From NCBI GenBank assembly GCA_964006375.1, contig OZ023265.1:157298118-157362117 (forward strand): a stretch of 64,000 nt of DNA. The letters run 5' to 3'. This document shows positions 1 through 11,482 of the stretch, piece by piece. The notes beneath the pieces are model-generated. The model was given only the letters and a program-made list of their open reading frames with translations, was not told the DNA's origin and searched no databases. Made by a program: the position numbers and the translations under genes. This DNA is from Tillus elongatus. Its lineage: Eukaryota > Arthropoda > Insecta > Coleoptera > Cleridae. How positions within the stretch are numbered: the stretch's first letter is position 1; each line of letters opens with the position of its first letter.

Positions 1-183
1 ATTTTACTTTTGCGACCATTTTGTTAATGTTGTGTTGATGGAAAAGGAATAACTTCGGATATTTTTCACTGTACTTTTTGGAAATGCATTTTTTTTGGAG
101 ATTCTGTTGCCGGGGAGTTGCTGAGAATTTGAATGCCATCTGCACAAAGAATGTCAGGGTTCTCAATGTCGTCATTATCTTCC

Positions 184-1156
184 CTAGTGCGAACCAGGTT
201 TTTTGAACAGCATGGTGGTGTGATATGACCTGGCAAATCTTTTATTAACTTGCTTTACCACGTTTTGATCTAAAGGTATTTCCCTTACCAAAGACGAAGC
301 GAAATCAGTGTCATCAAACTGCATGGGGTTGTAAGGGCTAATTACGGTAGATTTAAAGGCATTTTGAGCACTAAGTAAATTTGCTACCTTAGAATAAGCG
401 GCATTGAACATGTCTGCCACTTGCGTTTGCTTAATCACTTCCCTGGATTTGAAACCATCCAGTTATCACATTCTTTGTTGTAAGTTCCCTTTAGGTAATC
501 CAAAAAAATCCTATATCCAATGGCTGCAGTCTATGTTTCATGTGGAGGAAGCGAAAGTAAATCTCATACAGCACACAGCAGTTATTAGTTGTCCACGTTC
601 CCTGCTAGCTACTTTATCCACTATTCTTTTACCCTTGGTTGTCAAAACCTTCCGTAGTTTGCTTGGGACAGTGGACAATCCGGTCTCGTCCATATTGCAT
701 ATACGTTCGAGTTTATATTTTATCTTGTTTATATTATGTTTTCAAAAAATCGTTGGACATGTATTTTGTTGAACACGATGACACGGCCTTCTGAACACTT
801 TTAGTATGTCTTAGAGTAATAGAATGTCGTCGACAAAACCCGACAATCCACGTATTACCAGCCATTTGTCTCTCTTTGTTCAAACTATTTGATATATTAT
901 TTAATGCAGCTAATTTATAGGTCGCTATTTGTGATCCTTTCTTCGTTAGTCTAAAAAATATTTCCTTTAAGTCTCTCACTTCCTTGGGCAAATCTTGTTC
1001 CTGTTCATCAGAAAACGTGGTTGAATATCGTGCCAATGATATTGGAATAGTTCCGCTCTTAAAACTCTTTCTTAAGGTGAATTCTGCTATACTCGTTTCC
1101 AAAGCTACTATCTGCTTACCAATTCCCGCAGTTATTTTGTGCCTAGCGTGAGACAA
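184..1156 (-). pseudogene. pogo/Tigger-like DDE transposase relic
   Basis: Broken transposase read on the minus strand. The N-terminal piece (about 734-1156) has a CENP-B-type helix-turn-helix stretch, including TKKGSQIATYKLAALNN followed by NKERQMAGNTW, the usual order in pogo/Tigger/jerky-like transposases. A central piece near 661-697 reads NMDETGLSTVPS, which carries the first catalytic Asp of the DDE domain. A C-terminal piece (184-438) contains TVISPYNPMQFDDTDFASS, like the 'GI-P-N' tail of this family. Frame changes and stops separate the pieces, so no intact protein is made. The family catalyses cut-and-paste transposition with a TA duplication; I did not find the element's terminal repeats. 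The family call is an inference from motif order. Confidence 0.7.
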
Positions 1157-1160
1157 TTAC

Positions 1161-1842
1161 CTTGTGTAAATAAGTTTTCTCTCGCTTTTTCACGATTATT
1201 GATAATACTTAATGAACAGCTGCATTTAAGGGAGAAAACTATTAGATTCGGAAACTTCATACTGCGTACTATTATGCAAATTCTCCATAAGAGTCCGCAG
1301 TCTTCACTCTTGTGCAGTTTTAAACATATTGATAAAATAACTAATATTGGTTTTATTTTTGATTAGTACTTAATTCTTTATATTTCGGAGTTTCTTTAAT
1401 ACTGGAAATTTTCTTAGTAATTATAGAATAAACAAGTGATGACAATACGTAACCAATAATCACTCAAAGGACACGGTATCAAAATTACACGTACTCGCCA
1501 CATAACTTTCAACTGTGAACTGACGCTCGATGATTCCACGGAATTGCCTACTGTTAATGTATTCTGCAATAACTTTGGCGTCCCATCGTTCATAAGTGCA
1601 CACACCAATACAGAGTTGGCGCTAATATCGAGTTTTAGTCCTGCACACTCTTATCCATGTGCGTACTCTTATACATATTTACCCTATTTATTTTAATTTA
1701 TATATTACTTTATATTATACTCTACAGAACTTAACATGCTAATCAAGTGCCTCCAAAATTTTTTCCTCTTGATCTACGTTAATGATTAGTCTGTCAATCA
1801 GGGGCGTGCGGTGGCATTTTAAATAAGGGAAGCAATTTTCAG
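1161..1842. other. no gene recognised
   Basis: AT-rich stretch between the pogo and hAT relics. I see no convincing coding region, RNA gene or repeat. It may hold degraded ends of either transposon. Confidence 0.4.
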
Positions 1843-3937
1843 AAACTTACCAATTTGTAGTGTAACTCAATTCTTCTGTCGTTTTTGGCAAATTCGTTAA
1901 TAATGTCATAAAACTGTGGATGCTGGGAAATTTCCTTGACGAAGTTATTTACAATTGACAAAATTGAAATTTGGGAACGTCTTTCCTGTCCTGTTGAATT
2001 CCTAACAAAACTCTTGATACGTTTCAATGTAGAACAATTTCGTTCTACAGACGCACAAGTAGCAGGAATTGTTAATACTAATTCACATCATTTGAACGCT
2101 TCAGAATATGCATTTTCCAATTTTGATTCTTTTAAGAAAGTTAAAGGTTCACTCGCGTTAGTTTTTGTGTCAATAACATCGGTTTGATAAATGACTGTAA
2201 GTTCTGATTGTAATAAGGCTTTGTCAAAATAATGTAATAATGATTTCAATGAATCTTCTGGGAAAGGTATCCCCACAAATCCTCCAAAATTACACAATTC
2301 AAGAAATTTCAGGTCACTGAGATGATCAAATCTGCAGTTAATTTGCGGCTGAATTTAATCTATGATTTTGTAGAAAAGGCGGCGATAAGAAGTTTGAAGG
2401 TCTCCCACATTATCAGTGCGCAGACGCTTTCTTTGTGGCTCCACTTTTCCTAATTCCATTGTTTTTTCCAGAACTTATCAAATTCATTCCTTTTTTGAAT
2501 TATAATGGATTTAAATTCACAAATTTTCTTCAGGCAAAAACCAGTGTCATTTGTTTTACATTGCAATATGTTAAATACATTATCTGTAAACGGAAATATT
2601 TCCGAAAATATATTAGGTAAAAAATTAAAATTAAAGTCTCTTTTCAAACCATCCAAAAATCCTCCAGAACTATTTATTGTTTCTGCATCCCAATTTTTGC
2701 TATTTTCTATTATGTTTTCAAAAAGTTCACTTAACGATTCACGGTGTTTAAATATAGTTCACACAAGTCTGCCGTTGTAGTTCCATCGGGTTGCATCTAC
2801 TTTGGGTAAACGTTTTTTAACAATTGAGTCTTAGGCTTGTGTGCGCTTTATAGATTTGGAAAAAAGCAACCATTCCACTTAGGGTAGCAAAAAACACATT
2901 ACATTCTTTAATATGATTTATGGGATAAAATTTAATTTAATTTATGACACAACAGTGTACAAATAGAGCACTGGAAAACGTTTCCCGCACTTTAGCTTGA
3001 AGACCTTCTAAATGTCCGGCTATAACAGCAGCCCCATCATAGCTTTGGGCAATTAATTTATTATCAGCCTCCTCAATATCTTTCATAATATTAAGCACAA
3101 TTTTATATAGAGCGTTTGCGGTACGATCTTCTGTAATATTTTTAAAGCCTAAAAATCTTTCTTGCTCCCATCCATTTTTACATAGCGTATTACTACAGAT
3201 AGTTGACTTAAATTAGTTACGTCGGTTGTTTCATCTAGAACAATAGCAATGAAACGAGTCTGTTTAATTTCAGATTTAATTCTGTTCAAAAGAATAGTGA
3301 CAGCAGTCGCAATTAAGTCATTCTGAATGCGATTTGATGTCCCGCGAAAAACATTAGACTGTTCCAAGTGATTTTTTAAACCAATGGCGTATTTGGCTAT
3401 TAAAGGAACTAGGTCTTGAAAGTTTCCTCTATTTGCAGATGTAGTTGTTTCGTCATGACCCCTGAACCCCATTTCATGCTGACCAAGAAAACACACAACC
3501 TCAATAAGTCTTTTTAATATGTTTCTGTTTTTATCAACAAGTTCATTGTGTTGTCGATGACTAATTTCTATCTGCTTGTCAACGGCGAGTTGAATTCGCC
3601 ATTTTTCCAAAGACACTTAATTTTAAAATGGTCTGTAAATGCGCTTTAGACATAACATGTCTTTTTACTACTTTATGTAGATTATTCAAGTCGGAAAACC
3701 AACTTTTATTCCACACGCCCTTTTCAGTCACAAATAGACTACCAGGCCAACAAAACAGTTTATTCCTGTTAACCATTCATATTGTTTATAAGTTTTTTCC
3801 GCGTTGAAATGTCGAATACATGTTTCAATTCTTGTATTTAAGTTTTTTAGAGTAGGTTTCGGCCTACCTTTATTAATAATAGCAAGTTTTTCACCAAACC
3901 ATAAAGCTGAAAATCCTTTGGTTATCAAAAAACACAC
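1843..3937 (-). pseudogene. hAT-superfamily transposase relic (ZMYM1/DUF4371-like)
   Basis: Minus-strand relic in several frames. The upstream part (3579-3937) has an N-terminal zinc-finger/TTF-like region with HVMSKAHLQT. At 3149-3616 follows FIAIVLDETTDVTNLSQLSV, the DE-T-D signature of the hAT catalytic core in ZMYM1-like transposases. Near 2955-3075 comes QSYDGAAVIAGHLEGLQAKV, the usual 'YDGAA-M-G' block. At the 3' end (about 1940-2060) is SVERNCSTLKRIKSFVRNST, the hAT C-terminal dimerisation motif. The order matches a complete hAT transposase, but frameshifts and stops interrupt it. Terminal inverted repeats and the 8-bp duplication were not located. The superfamily assignment is firm; the subfamily is an inference. 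Confidence 0.8.
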
Positions 3938-3989
3938 GACACAATCACAGTTAGTATTACCACTTTACTTACTTCACGTTAAGCTCTGA

Positions 3990-4284
3990 GATGTTGAGGC
4001 GAGCAGTTGAAATAACACAAAATTAAATCATTTAGCTACATGTTTTTCACAATTATATCATTTAGAACATGAACGGTTATAATTTAAACTCTAATATCTA
4101 GGTTATTATTGAGACAATCGTGGATAGCTATCCGGTATATGATAATATTACTATTACATTTACAAGATAAATTAATTACTAAAACACAGCAAACGTCATA
4201 CCACTTCACAGATTGAGTAATTTAAATACAATGTTTACAAGTTACATACGAAATCTAGAGAGTAGGTATCTTGATTAAATAAAA
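3990..4284. other. no gene recognised
   Basis: AT-rich spacer between the hAT relic and a dispersed repeat. No supported feature. Confidence 0.4.
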
Positions 4285-5000
<716 letters not shown>

Positions 5001-5707
5001 CATGAATATTTATTTATTACGTCCTGATTAAATCGATTAATTCAGAAATTCAGGAACATAACATACGTGTGTTTTCCAAACTTGAAAATGCCTTTACTGG
5101 TCTGTGTCGTCTGGGAATCACCTGGATAATGTGGTCTATTGTTCCTCTGGTAGAAAGCATCCTAGGAGATGTAGAAGAAAAGTCATAATGATAGGCTAGG
5201 TAACAGCCTTAACAGTCGACTAAGAAAAACTGCGACTCAGATGTTACGACAGCTAAGAAAACTCAAGCCACAGGACACAGTGAATGCCCTCAGATATAAT
5301 GCGCTGCCGAACCAAAAAGGTGGAAACCTTTAACAGCAACTCTGCTAAAAAGATGGAAACCTTTGCGACAATATCGGAGACTTACGAGCCCATGTGATCG
5401 ATAAACTCATATAACAAAAAAATACACTCACTCTTATTGCACTAAAAACCGTCTCAATAAATTACACTTCCGCGGGAAAATCAAACTACACAATGTATGT
5501 ACACCGATATAAACAGTGATAATTAGTACTTAGACACTAACATCGTATCCAGTAATACCGACATTAGATAAAACTGGTGATTCAGTTGTTTATAGAGGAT
5601 GTTCGCAGCCCATCTCCTGTAACCGAATTGATGCTCGGATGTCTCAATTCTAGTGAAATCTCAGACTCTATCTTGCGCGAAGGAAACTCCCTACTGACCT
5701 CGTCACA
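5001..5707. other. no gene recognised; flank of the errantiviral chain
   Basis: Left flank of the LTR chain. A short open stretch near 5200-5335 has no recognisable homology. GGTGGAAACCTTTAACAGC and a variant lie close together near 5320-5365 as a small imperfect repeat. Confidence 0.35.
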
Positions 5708-5711
5708 CGCG
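5708..5711. repeat. CGCG target-site duplication, left end of chain
   Basis: CGCG directly before the solo LTR. The same tetramer stands at 6120, 13467 and 20512. Confidence 0.85.
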
Positions 5712-6119
5712 AGATAACAATAGCCAACTCATACAATGTATATAAGAAGTACAGATCCCGATTAAACACCCAAGGTCGCTGACGAATGGGTTAATTAAAA
5801 GCAGCGCAATTAGAAGAATAGACTATTCATAGATGGGTAAACAACTAGACCTTCAAATCAGCAACCAGCCACCTGCTAGGATCACCTTCAAGAATGCAAC
5901 TTAGGTGGAAACCGCCTCTCGGTCCACGCCCCACCAGAGACTATATATGGAAGTTACCAGACCACGGACGGACATTTCCTACATTGTTATTGCTTGAGTC
6001 TCTTTTAACTTGTCATAATTTATATTTATCATTTTTTTATTATTATTCATAAGTATTTTATGTAACTATAATCAATAAATTCTTTTAAAAAGTCAAGTGT
6101 GTTAACAAGAAAGGTAACT
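5712..6119 (+). repeat. solo errantiviral LTR, E2 family
   Basis: 408 bp starting AGATAACAATAGCC and ending GGTAACT, flanked by CGCG on both sides, with no adjoining internal region. By eye it differs from the E2 LTRs (13471-13876 and 20106-20511) by about eight substitutions and two 1-bp indels. It contains a TATATAAG box near its start and an AATAAA near its end. It is an older insertion of the E2 family, reduced by LTR-LTR recombination. Because it differs from both E2 LTRs, it is not the displaced end of E2. Confidence 0.85.
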
Positions 6120-6123
6120 CGCG
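6120..6123. repeat. CGCG between solo LTR and E1
   Basis: Serves as the right duplication of the solo LTR and the left duplication of E1. Confidence 0.85.
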
Positions 6124-6310
6124 AGTTAACACATGGCTTCTCACGATATGTCACGTAGATGGTATCAAGTTACATTTGCATGCAGCAGTTCCCATAAGCA
6201 GATTCTATGAATTATGCCGACCGTTGCAGATAGTGCCAGCAGTGCGAAATCAGAGGAAGCTAGATCTGCATGTTCCCGTGAGAACCTGCAACGAACACTT
6301 ATCCGATTAT

Positions 6311-6318
6311 TATATAAA
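6311..6318 (+). promoter_or_regulatory. TATA box of the E1 LTR
   Basis: TATATAAA about 135 bp before the LTR end. It is the only good TATA motif in this LTR and is a likely promoter for genomic RNA. The transcription start is not determined. Confidence 0.5.
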
Positions 6319-6400
6319 GCCACTGTTTTGTGTAATATTTGTTCAGTATTAATTTAGGCAGTAACTATGCTAGTTTGTTGTTAAATAGTTTAAGTAGTTT

Positions 6401-6406
6401 AATAAA
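6401..6406 (+). promoter_or_regulatory. AATAAA poly(A) signal of the E1 5' LTR
   Basis: AATAAA about 40 bp before the LTR end. The E2 and E3 LTRs have AATAAA at the matching place. The 3' LTR of E1 reads AATAAT at this site. Confidence 0.6.
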
Positions 6407-6445
6407 TTTTTTAAAAAAGCAACCTAAGTACAAGTGTTGTTAATT

Positions 6446-6463
6446 GGCGCAGTCGGTGACGGA
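6446..6463 (+). other. E1 primer-binding site (tRNA-Ser type)
   Basis: GGCGCAGTCGGTGACGGA directly after the LTR, the T before it completing TGG (complement of a tRNA CCA end). The GGCGCAGTCGG start is the type used by 17.6/297-like elements, which prime with tRNA-Ser. E2 and E3 share the first ten bases. Confidence 0.8.
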
Positions 6464-6523
6464 TCTCCCAGCAACCTAAGGCATCAAAAGAATATTGGTT
6501 CCTTGGTTTTTTAAGAAGAACAA

Positions 6524-6549
6524 ATGGTCATCTGGTTCCTACTATTACT
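6524..6549 (+). CDS. env: E1 env leader exon (start codon and first residues of Env)
   Basis: An ATG at 6524 opens eight codons plus two bases and stops at a GTAAGTTG splice donor (first G at 6550), upstream of gag. The residues are strongly hydrophobic. Joined in phase 2 to the acceptor at 11453/11454, the frame continues into the env ORF without a stop, so the Env signal peptide would be split over the splice. E2 (13973-14001) and E3 (62177-62202) have the same arrangement: ATG, short hydrophobic run, phase 2, GTAAGTTG. Spliced env mRNA is known for gypsy-type errantiviruses. The exact junction here is an inference from conservation and frame. Confidence 0.75.
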
Positions 6550-6602
6550 GTAAGTTGCTCTCCTATATTTTCTCTGTTCCTTTGTCTTATGTATGTGAAT
6601 AT

Positions 6603-7901
6603 ATGTCGGATATTGATGAATTAATAAGCAGACTTAATCAGTTTAATTTTGAAAATAACTTAGAAGTCATTCCTGAAGAAAATAATTTAGATATTAATAT
6701 TGTTGAACAGGAAGTTCAGAATAATTTTACTCGAAATAGTATTAGTCTTGTAAAACAAATTGATAGTAACTTAATTAATACTACAGAATTTAGCATAAAC
6801 ATGGCCCAAGCTAACAATATGGCAAACAACTTTAGTGAATTCTATTTAAAGATGATACCTGAGTTCAATGGGGAACCGGCAAATGTTGGTAACTTTCTTA
6901 AGGCATGCGATCTCATTATGAACACATTTTATAACGCTGAAGATGAAAGATTATATTTAAATCATTTTTTAGTTAATTTTATACAGTCAAAATTAACCAG
7001 TCAAGCTAGACTTATAATTAGCACAAAAATTATTAATAATTGGCAAGACCTAAGACAAGCTATAGTGCAAAACTTCACGGACCAACGAGACGACACTAGT
7101 CTTTTGAGCGAACTTTTAACACTCAAGCAGAAACATAATGAGGATGCTTTAACATTTAGTAATAGGTGTAGATATATTGAACAACTTCTGGTTTCTAATT
7201 TAATTTGTAATGAAGACAATCAACAAATATTAGAAGTGAAAAGAGCAATTTACGCTCAACAAACATTAAAAGCGTTCCTCGGGGGACTTAGAAACCCTCT
7301 AGGAATGGTAGTAAGATCCACTGCACCTGCATCTATTGAAGATGCTCTTAAGTTTATAGTTCTGGAAGAAAATTACGAGTATAGAGATAGAACATTTCTT
7401 AAATCAGGCAATTATACATCGCCAAATAATAAAACCCCCAATCCACAAACCAGGTCTTTCAACAATCGTTCTACTCCCCAAAACTTTCCAGTTATGCAAT
7501 TTCAGAAACCATTTAGAAATAATCCCCAATATCAAAGCCAAAATAATCAAACTTCACAATTTAGGAATACTTCCCAATATCAAAGCCAAAATAATCAGAA
7601 TTCACAATTTCCTAGACCGCCCTCTTTTAAACCAGAAAACCCACGAGAACATTTCCAAAACAGATATCCTGAACCCATGGATACTTCGAGTGGCAACACA
7701 AGGTTTACAAGACATTCCAATAATTTTTCAACACAGTCAAGAAGAAATAACTTCCCTGCTAATCAGCAAAGATCCACAGTTCCCGGAACAAGGTTTAATT
7801 CTGACGAACTATTTACTCATGAGATTGATACACCTTCCGAACTTTACGATCGTGAAAATCAAAATTTTCCTACACCGGGCACATCAACCGAAAATCCTTA
7901 A
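6603..7901 (+). CDS. gag: E1 Gag polyprotein
   Basis: 432 codons. Structural polyprotein of the virus-like particle. I place the start at the ATG of MSDIDELISRL, because E2 and E3 Gag both begin MSD at the same distance after the donor; an in-frame ATG at 6495 lies before the donor and has no match in them. The conserved core (FYLKMIPEFNGEPANVGNFL to about LKAFLGGLRNPLG) is the capsid-like region. The C-terminal third is rich in Asn, Gln, Phe and Arg, with a duplicated NQYQSQNNQ-like unit. There is no CCHC knuckle, as is usual for errantiviruses. The frame ends at TAA 7899-7901, and pol lies in the -1 frame, so Pol is made by -1 frameshifting. Confidence 0.93.
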   Translation: MSDIDELISRLNQFNFENNLEVIPEENNLDINIVEQEVQNNFTRNSISLVKQIDSNLINTTEFSINMAQANNMANNFSEFYLKMIPEFNGEPANVGNFLKACDLIMNTFYNAEDERLYLNHFLVNFIQSKLTSQARLIISTKIINNWQDLRQAIVQNFTDQRDDTSLLSELLTLKQKHNEDALTFSNRCRYIEQLLVSNLICNEDNQQILEVKRAIYAQQTLKAFLGGLRNPLGMVVRSTAPASIEDALKFIVLEENYEYRDRTFLKSGNYTSPNNKTPNPQTRSFNNRSTPQNFPVMQFQKPFRNNPQYQSQNNQTSQFRNTSQYQSQNNQNSQFPRPPSFKPENPREHFQNRYPEPMDTSSGNTRFTRHSNNFSTQSRRNNFPANQQRSTVPGTRFNSDELFTHEIDTPSELYDRENQNFPTPGTSTENP

Positions 7902-7966
7902 TAGAAATAAACAGTCTCAATTTATGTCAACTTCCTTATGTTGAAATCCCCGAACTGCCTGGAAAA

Positions 7967-10900
7967 TTGCTCATAGATTCGGGAAGCAGTAAAAGTCTTT
8001 TGAAACCAGATATTGTTCAAGAAAAATATAAAAATAAAATCTTTCAAAAATCATTTCACATTAAATCAGCTCATGGATTCTCCGTGCACAAATACAGGGC
8101 AAATATTTTACTGAATTCAATTACTAATCGTCCACACGAATTTTGTTTATTTAATTTTAATGATAACTACACGGGTTTGATAGGAGCCGATTTTCTCCTT
8201 GCAAGTAAAGCTAGGCTAGATTTTAATAATAGGAAATTATACTTAGGTAGGTTAGAAATTGATATACATTTTCCTTATGAATATACTCTTGAGCCAAATA
8301 CGGAAACTAAAATCAATGTTCCTGTCAATAAGTCCAATGGATATGGACTTGTTAACCAAGTGTTAATTAATAATTTATTTATACCTGACTGTTTAGTTAA
8401 ATTGTCAGATAGTGAGGCCAGTGTTAAAATAATAAACCCAACCTCTACACAAATTAATGTCAGATTTACTAAACCTTTAGAGACCATTGAATTAAATAAT
8501 AATGCAATATATAGCAATTACAATCATAAATATAATAATAGTGTTAAGAAAAATTGCGATGATAACTGGGCCTTAAAAGAAATACGCATGGATCACTTAA
8601 ATCAAGAAGAACGTGAACAGTTAATATATTTATGCAAACGTTATTCAGATATATTTTATAAAGAGGACGAAAAGTTAACTTCCACACACGTTGTAAAACA
8701 TAGGATTAGGACGACCGACGATATACCTGTCCATTCGAAATTATATCGTTACCCACAGGTGCATAAAGAAGAGGTACAAAAACAGATGGATAAAATGTTA
8801 CAGCAAAACATTATTAGGCATTCACATTCACCGTGGTGTTCACCAATTTGGGTCGTCCCAAAGAAAGCAGATGCCAGTGGGAAACAAAAGTGGAGAATCG
8901 TTGTAGACTACAGAAAGCTCAACGATAAAACCATACCAGATCGCTACCCCATACCTAAAATAGAAGAAATATTGGATAAAATTGGTAGATCTCACTATTT
9001 CACTACAATTGATTTGGCATCAGGTTTTCATCAGATAGAGATACATCCGGACGACATTGAAAAGACGGCATTCTCAACAGATCTAGGTCATTATGAGTAT
9101 TTAAGGATGCCATTCGGCCTTAATAATGCTCCAGCCTCGTTTCAGCGCCTAATGAATAATGTTCTACACGGATTGATTGGGAAAACTTGCCTTGTCTACA
9201 TGGATGACGTAATTGTGTTCTCGACGTCTCTACAGGAGCATCTAGACAAGCTTACACAAGTTTTTGAAAGGTTCAGGAACTTTCAGCTAAAGATACAATT
9301 GGACAAAACCGAATTTTTAAAGAAGGAGGCTGAATTTCTGGGACATGTGGTCAGCCCAGAAGGAATTAAACCTAACCCACGGAAACTCGAAGCCATAGAG
9401 AAATTTCCGATTCCTAAAACACAAAAAGAAATCAAATCGTTTTTGGGTTTAATAGGATACTACCGAAAATTTATTAAGAATTTTGCGAATGTCACAAAAC
9501 CTTTAACAAAATGTCTAAAGAAAAATTCAAAAATTGATATTAACAACGAAGATTATAAAGAGGCATTTGAAACATGTAAACATATTTTAATGAACAGTCC
9601 AATATTACAGCCACCAGATTTTACAAAGAAATTTATATTAACTACGGATGCTTCCAACGTCGCACTTGGAGCTGTCTTAAGTCAAGGCGAACCGAATTCA
9701 GACCTGCCTGTAGCTTATGCAAGCCGAACTCTGAATGAGACAGAAAGCAGGTATAGTACAATCGAAAAAGAGCTACTTGCAATAGTCTGGGCTGTAAATT
9801 ACTCTAGACCCTACCTTTACGGCAAAAGATTTACCATAATGACTGATCACAAACCACTGAAATGGCTATTTTCATTAAAGGAGCCCAATTCGAAGCTAGT
9901 AAGATGGCGTTTAAAGCTTGAAGAATATGAGTACGATATAGAATACAAGAAAGGAAAAACAAATAACGCCGACGCTTTATCACGTGTAGAAATTAATGCT
10001 TTGGATGTTGATAATCAATCAGTAATTAATAATGTAGATGAAACAGAATGGCAGAGAGATAATGAGAACGCTGATGAGGAAATCGAAGAACTAGATACAG
10101 TTAATTCTAACCAGGAATCATATGCCGCACCAGGCATTCCTATTTTGGAAGAGGAAATTATCAATAATAAATCCAATCAAATATTCTTTAGTTGCTCAGA
10201 GGAACCCGAAATTCTACACGTCAGAAAAGGCAAGAGAAATTTTATTCATGCTAAATTTAATTTAGAAGATCCAGACAAGATAGCGGTATTTGTAAAGCAG
10301 CATTGTTTGCCTCAAAAGAAATACTATTGCCTATTTATTAATGAGAGACATTATGAATTAGTTAGTTCGGCTATCAATCAACATTTTAATAATGCGCATG
10401 CGCCACAATTTTATAGATGTGATAAAGTTTTGGAAGAAATTAACAGTGAGGATGAATTAAAGGATCTTATAATAGCATATCATCAAGGTAAAACTAACCA
10501 TAGGGGTCCGGATGTAACTTATTTAAGGATGAAACAGAAATATTATTATCCTAGTTTAAAACAAAAAATTTTAGAATTCATTTTAGACTGTGCGACATGT
10601 AAGCAAGCAAAATACAATAGACATCCCATTAAAATACCTTTAGAACACACTCCAACTCCTTCGAAACCTCTAGAATTAATTCACATAGATACATTTCAAA
10701 TCGAATCATCTCAGTTCTTTACAATTCTTGATCCTTTCAGTAAATTCGGTCAGGCCTTTCCCATTAAAAGCAAGAATGCTATCGAAATTTCCAGGGTATT
10801 AATGAGATATTTTTCACAATATGGTACAGTAAGAGGCGTCGTTTCCGACTCAGGTACAGAATTCTCAAATGACACTGTCAAAGAGCTCCTAAAGTCATAT

Positions 10901-11482
10901 CAAATTGAACTGCACATAACTACACCTCATAATCCTAACTCTAACAGCCCAGTAGAGAGATTCCACAGCACACTCATTGAACACTATAGAATTTTCAAAA
11001 TAAAATACCCAAATCTAAAACCTCCTGACTTGATACCCTACTGCATCCTAGCTTACAATTCAAGCATTCACTCTCAAACTCTCAAACCACCTTTTGAGCT
11101 AATATTCGGATACATCCCAGAAATCTTCAACTTTGATCCCGAAGTTACACTCACTCAAGAATATAACCAAAAACACAAACATTTTATGAAAATAGTTTAT
11201 GATATCGTATTAGATCGGATAGAAAAATCGAAAGAAAAAATGCTCCTCAGAACTAACGTCGAAGTTAATCAGCCATTTAAAGAGGGCCAAACAGTATATA
11301 AAAAGATACCCCCTGGATTTCACAAGAAGCACAAAAACCCCTATACAGGCCCATACACTATAATATCCCTCTTAGAACATAATAAAGCTTTACTCATAAA
11401 TCACAAGAATGACGAGCAATGTGTAACTCATTTAAGAAATCTTCGCCTTTCAGGTGGGCATGCGGAGGGCAGCCACAGCTAG
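7967..11482 (+). CDS. pol: E1 Pol polyprotein (PR-RT-RNase H-IN)
   Basis: At least 1,171 codons, in the -1 frame relative to gag. The given start is the first possible codon inside the protease; the true N-terminus comes from frameshifting near 7890. Protease: LIDSGSS with the catalytic Asp at 7976-7978. A domain with KINVPVN lies between PR and RT. RT: VDYRKLNDKTIPDRYPIPK, TIDLASGFHQI, MPFGLNNAPASFQ and YMDD at 9197-9208. RNase H: TTDASNVALGAVLSQ and TDHKPLKWLF. Integrase: HH-CC zinc motif (HQGKTNH to CATCKQ), then Asp of HIDTF, Asp of VSDSGTEF and Glu of PVERFH (10955-10957), and a C-terminal GPY module. All catalytic residues are present. The last 29 bases overlap the env acceptor exon. 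Confidence 0.95.
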   Translation: MLIDSGSSKSLLKPDIVQEKYKNKIFQKSFHIKSAHGFSVHKYRANILLNSITNRPHEFCLFNFNDNYTGLIGADFLLASKARLDFNNRKLYLGRLEIDIHFPYEYTLEPNTETKINVPVNKSNGYGLVNQVLINNLFIPDCLVKLSDSEASVKIINPTSTQINVRFTKPLETIELNNNAIYSNYNHKYNNSVKKNCDDNWALKEIRMDHLNQEEREQLIYLCKRYSDIFYKEDEKLTSTHVVKHRIRTTDDIPVHSKLYRYPQVHKEEVQKQMDKMLQQNIIRHSHSPWCSPIWVVPKKADASGKQKWRIVVDYRKLNDKTIPDRYPIPKIEEILDKIGRSHYFTTIDLASGFHQIEIHPDDIEKTAFSTDLGHYEYLRMPFGLNNAPASFQRLMNNVLHGLIGKTCLVYMDDVIVFSTSLQEHLDKLTQVFERFRNFQLKIQLDKTEFLKKEAEFLGHVVSPEGIKPNPRKLEAIEKFPIPKTQKEIKSFLGLIGYYRKFIKNFANVTKPLTKCLKKNSKIDINNEDYKEAFETCKHILMNSPILQPPDFTKKFILTTDASNVALGAVLSQGEPNSDLPVAYASRTLNETESRYSTIEKELLAIVWAVNYSRPYLYGKRFTIMTDHKPLKWLFSLKEPNSKLVRWRLKLEEYEYDIEYKKGKTNNADALSRVEINALDVDNQSVINNVDETEWQRDNENADEEIEELDTVNSNQESYAAPGIPILEEEIINNKSNQIFFSCSEEPEILHVRKGKRNFIHAKFNLEDPDKIAVFVKQHCLPQKKYYCLFINERHYELVSSAINQHFNNAHAPQFYRCDKVLEEINSEDELKDLIIAYHQGKTNHRGPDVTYLRMKQKYYYPSLKQKILEFILDCATCKQAKYNRHPIKIPLEHTPTPSKPLELIHIDTFQIESSQFFTILDPFSKFGQAFPIKSKNAIEISRVLMRYFSQYGTVRGVVSDSGTEFSNDTVKELLKSYQIELHITTPHNPNSNSPVERFHSTLIEHYRIFKIKYPNLKPPDLIPYCILAYNSSIHSQTLKPPFELIFGYIPEIFNFDPEVTLTQEYNQKHKHFMKIVYDIVLDRIEKSKEKMLLRTNVEVNQPFKEGQTVYKKIPPGFHKKHKNPYTGPYTIISLLEHNKALLINHKNDEQCVTHLRNLRLSGGHAEGSHS

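Larger units (their letters stand above)
6124..6445 (+). repeat. E1 5' LTR
   Basis: 322 bp starting AGTTAACACATGG and ending GTTGTTAATT, the AGTTA...AATT style of errantiviral LTRs. It carries the TATA box (6311) and AATAAA (6401) and is followed at once by the primer-binding site. Confidence 0.95.

Noticed and set aside
6495..6602. N-terminal extension of E1 Gag from an ATG at 6495
   Set aside because: E2 and E3 Gag start MSD after the env donor; the extension crosses the donor and has no counterpart in them.
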